From the NCBI GenBank assembly GCA_009602725.1, contig WELB01000172.1, forward strand, positions 169,511-184,884: a stretch of 15,374 nt of DNA, read 5' to 3'. This stretch comes from Spirogloea muscicola. Taxonomy: Eukaryota > Streptophyta > Zygnematophyceae > Spirogloeales > Spirogloeaceae. Positions 9,093 through 15,374 of this stretch are shown here, in pieces (position 1 is the stretch's first letter; each line of letters opens with the position of its first letter). The position numbers and the translations under genes were made by a program. Below the pieces are notes generated by a model. The model was not told where the DNA came from. It did no database searches and worked only from the letters and a program-made list of their open reading frames with translations.

Positions 9093-9428
9093 CCCCAATG
9101 CGATCAGCTCCTGCCAGCGGCAGTTGACATCTTTGGCTGTTCAGGTCCTCGTTTCCACACTCTCCTTCAGAATATTGCCCATCTAGGCTTCACACGACAT
9201 GCAGATGTGTTCCCGGCTGATATGGGCTTGCCAGAAGCTGCATATCTGTCGCTCTCGTGACGACGAGTCTCGGCCTGTTTGCCGCGTGCTCAGGCTAATG
9301 CTTTGCACCAGAAAGCTGGGCGAGCTCTAGTTGGTGGCAAAAGGGCTTCGTTTCTGCCATCTAGTATTAAGGCATCGATTAGCGACCTTTTATGTTTTGA
9401 CCCGTGGTTACTGAGCGGGTTAATCTGA
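9093..9428 (+). pseudogene. Retroelement reverse-transcriptase C-terminal remnant, copy D
   Basis: One plus frame reads LLPAAVDIFGCSGPRFHTLL, HLGFTRHADVFPADMG, then an in-frame TGA at 9258-9260, then RRVSACLPRAQANALHQKAG, RALVGG and SISDLL. This follows the order of the copies at 3956-4777 (AID-HG, RxRLAVSLQR, ALHLRAGRAL, SISDL), so it is a diverged relative. After SISDLL a shifted frame gives LTRGY and TGA, matching the LLSRGY end of copy C, so a one-base frameshift has probably occurred near 9390. It is clearly dead. The element class is inferred. Confidence 0.6.
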
Positions 9429-9762
9429 TGTAGGTATTGTAGGTCTTTAGATGTGCTTGCCTTTGTACTTGCCCATTTGGCCTTCGTTTCTATCAAACAC
9501 ACGACATTATCCCATAATTCTTGGAAGCGCTCTTTCTCCTAATACAAGATGTGGCCACCTATACCTTCACAACGAGCTGTGCAAACCGTTGACTTTGCTG
9601 AGACTTTGGAAGCTTCACTACCTTCCACCTGCTCCACAACACCCTCGCCTCTCTGCCACCGCCACAAATCCGGACAGGCTGCGCCCCCACCAGCTCTGAT
9701 CTCCTTGCGAAGCCGCGGACATCAAGTCACAGCAGCAAGCCGTGGCGGCTGCGCCGCATGTC
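9429..9762. other. Intergenic stretch, no gene seen
   Basis: Between the copy D remnant and the small membrane-protein gene. No splice-consistent coding segment was recognised. The C/T-rich part (about 9590-9700) may be promoter or 5' untranslated sequence of the gene that follows. Confidence 0.4.
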
Positions 9763-9964
9763 ATGCCGGCGTGGGCTCACGTCTGGGTGACGGCCGGCAC
9801 GCTCGCCGGCGGCCTCTTCGGCTTCTACGTCGCGCACCGCGTGGAGCAGCGCCACAAGGTGGGCCGCCGCGCCCCATCTACGTGCTGCCCATGTCTAGAA
9901 GCTGAGCGAGGCCGCCGGCGTCCGAGGCTGCGACGTCATTCATGAGTACGCGGAGCCAGGCTAG
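9763..9964 (+). CDS. Small single-span membrane protein, unknown function
   Basis: Exon 1 (9763-9858) starts at an ATG and encodes MPAWAHVWVTAG, then a Gly-rich hydrophobic stretch ending GGLFGFYVAHRVEQRHK at a GT donor. The 40-base intron ends in CTAG. Exon 2 (9899-9964) encodes KLSEAAGVRGCDVIHEYAE, then PG and TAG. The product is about 53 residues with one membrane helix (about residues 5-25) and a basic then acidic tail, as in small organelle-membrane subunits. An in-frame GTG and Gln/Ala-rich codons lie upstream without an ATG, so a 5' exon is possible. Alternatively exon 2 could splice at gtccga after EAAG into 10053 onward, giving AAMREKLRTMVLEGDERG and an end at 10190. I do not recognise the family. 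Confidence 0.5.
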
Positions 9965-10209
9965 TCGAGCCAAGACATAGGCATTCGCAGCGATCACTGA
10001 TCTGGTGGCGGCGGCGGCGGGGGTTCTTGGGTTGTTGGTATTGGCATCGCAGGCAGCCATGCGGGAGAAGCTGCGCACGATGGTCCTTGAAGGCGATGAG
10101 CGCGGCGTTGCTTTCGGGGCTGCTCACGCCGCCACCAACGCCGCCAAGCCCTCAGCGGGCACAGGAGACGAGCAGCGGGGAGCGGCGTAGCTGTTGTCCA
10201 ACTGGCTAC
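9965..10209 (+). other. Intergenic stretch or alternative 3' exon
   Basis: A plus frame opens at 10005 and reads to TAG at 10188-10190. Its AAMREKLRTMVLEGDERG part looks protein-like and follows an acceptor CGCAG. It may be a final exon of the preceding small gene or upstream sequence of the PLAC8 gene. Confidence 0.3.
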
Positions 10210-10233
10210 GGGTTTAGGGTTAGGGTGTAGGGT
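10210..10233 (+). promoter_or_regulatory. Telomere-like repeat (telo-box-like) upstream of the PLAC8 gene
   Basis: Four imperfect telomere units: GGGTTTAGGG, TTAGGG, TGTAGGG, TA. It lies 66 bases before the predicted ATG at 10299. In plants, short telo-boxes (AAACCCTAA) occur in promoters and bind Myb-type telomere-repeat proteins; a regulatory role here is inference. Confidence 0.45.
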
Positions 10234-10240
10234 ACACTAC

Positions 10241-10259
10241 GGCGGCGGCGGCGGCTGCT

Positions 10260-10297
<38 letters not shown>
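10241..10297 (+). repeat. CGG trinucleotide repeat in the PLAC8 5' leader
   Basis: A run of CGG triplets, broken once by CTGCTG, ends directly before the ATG at 10299. Twelve uninterrupted CGG units start at 10261. On the minus strand it produces long poly-Ala, Arg or Pro frames, which are artefacts. Confidence 0.85.
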
Positions 10298-10298
<1 letters not shown>

Positions 10299-10299
<1 letters not shown>

Positions 10300-11694
10300 T
10301 GGCGTCGAGCGGCGGCGAGGCGGGGGCGTCGCAGTACGTGAAGCTGCGGCCGGGGAGCGTGACGGCGCAGGAGGAGCAGGCGCCCGGGGAGCTGAACCAG
10401 CCCATCGAGGTCCCCCAGGTGAGCCTCCGCCGCCGCCGCCGCGGCCGCCGCCGCAGGGCGATCGTGAGCGCAGGCAGTGCAGGAATGCCCGCCTCGGGTC
10501 CGGCGGCCATGGTGGCGCCCGGCCCAGCCTGCAGCTCCGGCCGCTGCGACCGCTGACGAGGTCTGGCTCCTCCTCGCCTTCCTCTGCGCAGCTGAACGAG
10601 CGGCGGTGCCTCGAGTGCGGCCAGACGCTGCCGCCGCAGTACGAGGCGCCCACCAACGAGCCCTGGACGACGGGCATCTTCGGCTGCGCTGAGGATCCCG
10701 ACAGCTGTGAGCGGCAGTGTTTGAGCCCCAGTCACTGTAGCGCCCACCATGCTGGGCCTTGCTGCCGCCGCCGCAAGCCCACAAGCTACGTCTGCGTGCA
10801 GCTTGTTGGCCGGACTGGGATCAGTGATGTCGACCGCAGCGATCGCTGGATGTCATACCTTGCTGCCACTGACATGCAGCAAGGCACAGACAGAAGCTGC
10901 GGCTTGCTGTTGCAGGCACTCGCTGCGGGCTCTGCGCTTTGCTGCCTCCACCTCTCCTGGCTGCTGCTGTGATGTGTACTGATGCGCATGTAGACCGGAA
11001 GTACAGGTCTCTACTCTCAGCTGGGCTATCGTCCTTATGGCGAGCCTGGAACCACCGCCGTGGCGTGCGCAGGTCGGACGGGGCTCTTCTGCCCCTGCAT
11101 TCTCTTCGGCAAGAACCTGGAGGAGCAGAAGGACATCCCATGGACGACGCCGTGCATCGTCCACGGCGTGTTCGTGGAGGGCGGCCTGGCGCTGGCCGCG
11201 CTCACCGCCGCCTTCTCGGGCTCCATGGACCCGTCCACCGTCTTCCTCATCGGCGAAGGCCTGCTATTCGCCTGGTGGATGTGTGGCGTGTACACGGGCC
11301 TCTTCCGTCAGGAGCTCCAGCGCAAGTACCACTTATCGGTCAGCCTAATGCCTTCGCTTTCTTTTCCCTATATCCGCATCAGAGTACCTCCCATCATCTG
11401 ATGCTGCACGGCTGCCCCTTGGTGCTGTTTAGTTACGCCGCTGCTGACAAGACTGTTACTTTTGTGGTGACTTCGCTCTTTGTGGGACAATTTGCGCAGA
11501 ATACACCGTGCGACCCGTGCATGGTGCACTGCGTGCTGCACCCATGCGCCGTCTGCCAGGAGCATCGCGAGATGAAGTCACGGCTCAGTGACATGGAGCC
11601 AGCGGTGCCGATGACGGTCGTCAACCCACCCGCAGTACAAGAGATGCGCATGGAGGCTGTGCCACGTTCTGATCAGAATGGGGCGACAGGTTGA
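10299..11694 (+). CDS. PLAC8-family Cys-rich membrane protein, cell number regulator 6-like
   Basis: Complete gene with exons 10299-10418, 10592-10706, 11073-11338 and 11500-11694 (TGA), giving 231 residues; all phases agree. The N terminus has SQYVKLRPGS and PGELNQPIEVPQ, as in plant cell number regulator 6. Exon 2 has RRCLECGQTLPPQYEAP and EPWTTGIFGCAEDPDSC. Exon 3 has the PLAC8 core RTGLFCPCILFGKN, IPWTTPCIVHGVFVEGG and two hydrophobic segments (LALAALTAAF and IGEGLLFAWWMCGVYTGLF), then RQELQRKYHLS. Exon 4 has the second Cys motif CDPCMVHCVLHPCAVCQEHR and the plant-like tail PMTVVNPPAVQEM. Relatives are plasma-membrane proteins linked to cell number control and metal transport or tolerance; the role in this alga is unknown. 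The leader holds telomere-like and CGG repeats. No TGTAA signal was seen close to the stop. Confidence 0.93.
10427..10453 (+). repeat. CCG repeat in PLAC8 intron 1
   Basis: CCGCCGCCGCCGCCG followed by CGGCCGCCGCCG shortly after the splice donor at 10419. It is complementary to the CGG run before exon 1. Confidence 0.75.
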
Positions 11695-12321
11695 CTGAGC
11701 TGGCCGGATTGGATGAAAAGCCTCACACTTGCTCAGATCTTGGAATGCTTCATGGGCCTGCAGAGTATATTGAATTTGTCGCATCTAATTGCTGTGTTGT
11801 GACAGAATCTGTGCACAGCTTCGAGTGCTTCTGCAAGCTTAAAGCCCGAATTGTGAGCAGAAAATCAAGCATAGCTGTGAAATTGGGCGTAGGCGCGAAT
11901 CAGCACTAGTGTGTTACACGCAAGGGGAGGCTCTAGTTACGCAATGTACAAGGCCACTCGTGCCGGCAACATCAGCCCGCCAGTCATGCTGGGGAAGAGG
12001 TAGCAACCCTAGGCGGCTGTGCATACTCAAGCAGCGGTGCGCAGAAGAAAGCTTAGTCAGTCCTGATTGCACCCTGCAATGCTGATTGCAATGAGGGCAC
12101 TTGATGACTGCCACTCAGTGGCAGCCAGAGCGCCCTGGGCCGAAGGGCAATGACGCAACGCCCATCTCGAAGAACTGCCCTGATCCATCAGAAAAGGATG
12201 GTGACACATCCAGTAGTCCCCAGTGGCAGGTTTCCAGCTGCATGCTCAAGCTTTGCTTTGGCTATGCCGCATGGTCGCAGCAAGAGCAGCATTGGACCAT
12301 CAATTCCCCTCATCGCCCTGA
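11695..12321. other. Convergent intergenic region, no gene seen
   Basis: Lies between the stops of the PLAC8 gene (plus) and the methyltransferase gene (minus). It should hold both 3' untranslated regions. A minus-strand TGTAA (TTACA at 11914-11918) could be the poly(A) signal of the methyltransferase. Short frames here lack splice support or motifs. Confidence 0.5.
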
Positions 12322-15195
12322 TCAATCGCTCTTGCGAAAGAAGAACTTCCATATCTCGCGCACGTTTGACGCCCCATCCGCGAACTCGGCAACGAGGTGA
12401 GAGTGCAAGTAACCTGCACATTTCACACGGCGAACCGTAAGCGAGTGAGCCAAGTGATAGGCAGCTCTGAAGAGAATCAGCTGCCTTCAGCTCAGCCGCA
12501 TTAGTGCATGTGTGCACAGACTTCAGCCACTTTGCTGGCTGTCCCAGGGCCACTTGCTGCAGGCCACTTGCCATAGACCTTGCTCCGGCCTGCCTCATTG
12601 TCCTGATCATTATATCGATACCAGAGCGTAGCGGCAAGGCAGGCGGCGTTTCTGAGGAGCTCACCGTCCTCCTCCACAAAGTTCTTAAATTGCCGCGTCC
12701 CGCCGCCAACGCCAAAGTAGTGCTTCTTGCTAGCCACGTACATGACGCCATAGGGGCTACGCAACACCTGCCGGCAGCAACCACAAATGCACGCCTTCAG
12801 CACGTCCAAGTCGTGTTAAGGAGGGTGTTTCAGTCACTTCGCTTGCCCACCTCGTGATCTGAAGATGGAGATCTCACTTAGCTGTACAACGCTGCTGCAA
12901 AGCCCACTTGAAGGCTCTAGATTCACAAGTCAAACTTTGCCAGTGACTTGGCGACTGATGTGTCTGCACTTCTATCTGAGCTTAGATTGACACCTAAACC
13001 CCAGAGGTTAGCACTAAACTTGCTTCATCATATCTAAACGCCTTGACATTCTGCACAACTATGAGACGGCCAATTTACGTGGCTTTGCACACCTTTCTGA
13101 CAAGGCCGAGGAGCTTGGGGTAGCTCTCCACGCAATATATGGTCTCAGACATGAGCACAATGTCGTAGCCCGCCTCGACTGGCGCTGCCTCCTCCTCCTC
13201 CTCCCCGCCACTGACACCCCCGCTGGTCTGCTTGTAGAACGCAGGCGTGCCTGTCACATGCACACGGGCATGCGCCAAGGACGATTGCTGCTCCTCATCC
13301 TTGTCAGTGTTGCTGTTGATGTCGAGATTCACATGGCCGCCACCGGCATCGTCGTGTCCCAGCCCCTGCATGGCAGCCTTGATCTCCACCGCCGAGCTGT
13401 TGGAGGGCGTTTCCACAGTCGCATCATCCCCCAACCCAGACAAGCTGCCAGTCGAGGAGGACGGAGCTGCTGCCACGGCAAACTTGACAGTCTCCAGCGT
13501 GACTGGCGCGCTCTGGCTGCTCTCTAGCTGTGCCGGCGACTGGCTGTCAAGTTCGATGGAAGTGTCTGCCTCCGGTATTGTGGACAGCAGCGAGCCTTCG
13601 CCGAGGTCCGCCCAGTCGCCGGCGAAGTAGCGAATCTCTGGAGAGCCCCAGCTGGGCTTCACAGTGCTGCCACTGCCCGCTGTGGCTGCCATCTTCGCCT
13701 TGGCGCTCGCCATGTTCACGTGCACATTTGGGATGGTCAGGTGCAGCAGCACCTCCTCGTTGAAGTCCTGAAAGTGTAACACAGCCGCGCCCTGCAAAGC
13801 ACCAAGGAATCAGCAATAGCAGCGGCAGCACAGCCCTGGCAACACACACCCTTCAGACATGGCAGCAACTCAAACGCTCACCGTGCGGCCATCAGTTGAA
13901 GCACGTCAGCAATGATAAAGCGGCGGGTTTAGCTGCAGTGACTCACCTTGGTGCAAGCGAGAATGCCCGGCAGACCATGACCGCAGCCGAGCTACAAATG
14001 GCACAGTGAGAAGGCAGCACTACTGAGTCAGGAGCTACAAACTGCAGCCAAGCCATGTTCTCAGCAAGTGCACCAAGCCATATTCTCAGCAAGTGCACCA
14101 ATCCACGAAAAGAGCGAGGGCCATTGGAGCTGCGGGGCATGTTACCTCTTACCTCCAGGACGTGCTTGCCACGGAATGAGAGTCGGCCATCCTGGATTTC
14201 GCGCCGCAGTGTCTCGATGAGGTCAATGGTGCACTCCCATAACTTCAGGCCGCCTGCAAATTTGATAACAACAGAAGATCAGCTAGAACCAGAGATGCGC
14301 CGGACCTCCGCCTGGCCGCCACTTAGACAGCAAAATGACAGGCCCCAGACAGAGGCCCACATCCTCTAGGTCGTATTCTGGAATGCAAGGGAAGCTACGT
14401 CCCTGGTAAGTATCTAGGCCCTTCACCTTCGTACTTCCCAGGGACAATGTCCGGCTGGGTTGTGCCAAAGACTTGCGCAGGTGACACTCGGCCCTGCAAC
14501 AAGCACAAAGCGCGTGTTTGAGATGTTGCTCAAATTGCAACTTGTAGAGCTAAGAGCCAGCAGAGGAGCTCGCGCCTGCAATGGCAGCAGAACCACGATG
14601 ACCAGTTGCTGGCGGCACCGCAACAGCAGATGGCCTTGAAAGCGGGGCCACTGCTACAGGTGCCAGTGGCAATGGCGATGGCGATGGCAGGAAACAGCGC
14701 ACGCTGCCTTCGGCAGTACTCTAGCAAAGGTGCACAGCAGGACCTTGAGGAAGGTGAGCCCCCGCTGGAGGACGACGGCATCAGTGTAGAAGTTCTTCCC
14801 GGCTGCCGCGCAATTCTGCGTCCCGCTGTTTCAAGTGTGAGCAAGGACCGCCATATAATGGCGAGCTCAACAGCGGCCGAGCTTGAGCTGCCCCTCACCG
14901 GCGGTGGCAGCTCGGTAGTGGGAGGACACACCTCGCTGAAGACCTCGTGCGCAATGGGCGCCCTCGTCGGCGCTGCCGCCTCCGCCGCCGCAGCTTCGGC
15001 GCCTTCCGACTGCGCAACTCGCACCATAAGCAGTGCACGCGTAAGCGGCTGAGGTCCACAGCCTGTTGACTCAGCGTTGACCTCCCACTGACCGGCAATG
15101 GAAGCCTGATACTCGCGGCGCAGCCAGGGCTTTGCTCGTACTTTGCTCCTAAACGCCGTGTGGAGCTTGTCCCGCAGCGACGTCAGGCGATCCAT
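12322..15195 (-). CDS. METTL18/Hpm1-type protein-histidine N-methyltransferase
   Basis: SAM-dependent enzyme; family members METTL18 and yeast Hpm1 methylate a histidine of ribosomal protein uL3. Seven exons in minus order: 15195-14899, 14493-14427, 14253-14153, 13991-13947, 13791-13093, 12767-12665 and 12413-12322, summing to 467 codons plus TGA with consistent phases. Landmarks: DIVPGKYEGGLKLWECTIDL (about residues 114-133), LSFRGKHVLE, motif I LGCGHGLPGILACTK (156-170), AAVLHFQDFNEEVL, TIPNVHVNM, IRYFAGDWADLG, YDIVLMSETIY, PYGVMYVASKKHYFGVGGG, FVEEDG and FADGASNVREIWKF at the C terminus. Between GDWADLG and YDIVLM lies a Ser/Thr/acidic insertion of about 160 residues. Exon 1 (MDRLTSLRDKLHTAF...) is the least sure part: it resembles no conserved region, and its donor could be at 14899 (gtgagg) or 14932 (gtgtgt). 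An in-frame ATG also exists upstream at 15264, but it lies inside the tRNA-like sequence. A nuclear or cytosolic location is expected from relatives. Confidence 0.9.
14048..14097. repeat. 25-base tandem duplication in a methyltransferase intron
   Basis: Two adjacent copies of a 25-base unit (CCAAGCCATGTTCTCAGCAA then GTGCA), differing at one base (G or A). It lies in the intron 13992-14152. No role is apparent. Confidence 0.85.
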
Positions 15196-15206
15196 GGCCG
15201 GGGGCG

Positions 15207-15279
15207 GCGCAGCCAGCTCAGTCGGTATAGTGCCTCGTTCACACCGAGAAGGTCTGCGTTTCAATTCCGCTATTGCTCA
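15207..15279 (+). tRNA. Decayed tRNA-Val-like relic (anticodon CAC)
   Basis: Reads AGCTCAGTCGGTATAGTGCC (D arm, A-box-like), CTCG-TTCACAC-CGAG (anticodon stem and seven-base loop, anticodon CAC for Val), AAGGTC, then GCG-T-TTCAATT-CCGC (T arm, B-box-like) and ATTGCTCA (3' acceptor strand). The AGCTCAGTCGGTA form is more like bacterial or organelle tRNAs than nuclear ones. Defects: the D stem is broken, the T stem has a T-C clash, and the 5' acceptor strand pairs only partly with ATTGCTC, so it is probably not functional. It fills the gap between two divergent start codons, and its last base is the A of the ATG at 15279. Organelle origin is inference. Confidence 0.45.
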
Positions 15280-15374
15280 TGGCGGAGCTGCTGGGGCGGC
15301 GGGGCCTCGGCCGCGCCCTCAGGGCCCGGGGCACCGGCGGCCGGCCTCGTGGCGCCGCCGGGGCCCTCGCATCC
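15279..15374 (+). CDS. Start of an unidentified gene with an Arg/Gly-rich leader, 3' partial
   Basis: ATG at 15279 opens a frame to the window edge: MAELLGRRGLGRALRARGTG, then further Gly, Arg and Ala. The lack of acidic residues beyond position 3 and the richness in Arg, Leu and Ala fit a mitochondrial or plastid targeting presequence. The mature protein is outside the window, so no function can be given. It is divergent from the methyltransferase gene, with 83 bases between the two ATGs. A GC-rich chance frame is possible. Confidence 0.4.
   Translation, partial: MAELLGRRGLGRALRARGTGGRPRGAAGALAS

Noticed and set aside
10206-10784. Long minus-strand frames (up to 192 codons) over the PLAC8 start
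   Set aside because: They are poly-Ala, Arg or Pro translations of the CGG and CCG repeats, opposite a clearly conserved plus-strand gene.
11914-12114. Minus-strand frame beginning MAVIKCPHCNQHC, like a zinc-ribbon
   Set aside because: The Cys motif is short and isolated, and the frame sits in the expected 3' untranslated region of two convergent genes.
12101-12440. Plus-strand frames antisense to the last methyltransferase exon
   Set aside because: The minus strand here encodes the conserved FADGASNVREI end of METTL18, with matching splice phase.
12501-12664. Read-through of the methyltransferase exon to a stop at 12501
   Set aside because: Splicing at gtgagc after FVEEDG into 12413 restores the conserved C terminus in phase, so the read-through sequence is intron.
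14606-15052. 148-codon plus-strand frame with a mitochondrial-leader look and ISVEVLPGCRAILRP
   Set aside because: It overlaps antisense the first exon and first intron of the methyltransferase, has no splice partners on the plus strand, and no family was recognised. It remains possible but weaker than the minus-strand reading.

Overview
This window reads as nuclear DNA of a green alga. The genes are split by many short GT-AG introns. The predicted proteins resemble plant and algal families. Telomere-like repeats are of the plant TTTAGGG type, and a TGTAA poly(A) signal follows the first gene. A trebouxiophyte (Chlorella-like) host is my inference; no species marker is present. Nearly all long open frames in the window are shadows; the real genes appear only after splicing, so I rebuilt exons from family motifs, splice sites and phase continuity.

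Layout. (1) 1-3558, plus strand: a YjgP/YjgQ (LptF/LptG-type) permease in about 12 exons, cut at its 5' end by the window edge, with an Arg/Ala/Ser-rich leader that looks like an organelle transit peptide. One intron holds a head-to-head telomeric-repeat palindrome. (2) 3559-5769: a transposon graveyard with three degenerate copies of a reverse-transcriptase C-terminal region, three copies of a conserved stem-loop, a proline-rich open frame and one undetermined base (n) at 5651. (3) 5770-8126, plus: the C-terminal half of the biotin-carrying alpha subunit of 3-methylcrotonyl-CoA carboxylase; its biotin carboxylase half is not here. (4) 8127-9092: no convincing gene; 9093-9428: a fourth reverse-transcriptase remnant. 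(5) 9763-9964, plus: a small two-exon gene for a one-span membrane protein of unknown function. (6) 10299-11694, plus: a complete four-exon PLAC8-family gene of the cell number regulator 6 type, with telomere-like and CGG repeats just upstream. (7) 12322-15195, minus: a METTL18/Hpm1-type protein-histidine methyltransferase in seven exons, convergent with the PLAC8 gene. (8) 15207-15279: a decayed tRNA-like sequence in the short gap before (9) a plus-strand gene that starts at 15279 and runs off the window.

The genes do not form a pathway. They cover plastid envelope transport (inferred), mitochondrial leucine breakdown, a membrane Cys-rich protein and ribosomal protein methylation. The points most worth checking are the nuclear LptF/G-like gene, the headless carboxylase beside the n base, the repeated stem-loop in the transposon debris, the telomeric palindrome, and the tRNA relic that appears to supply a start codon.
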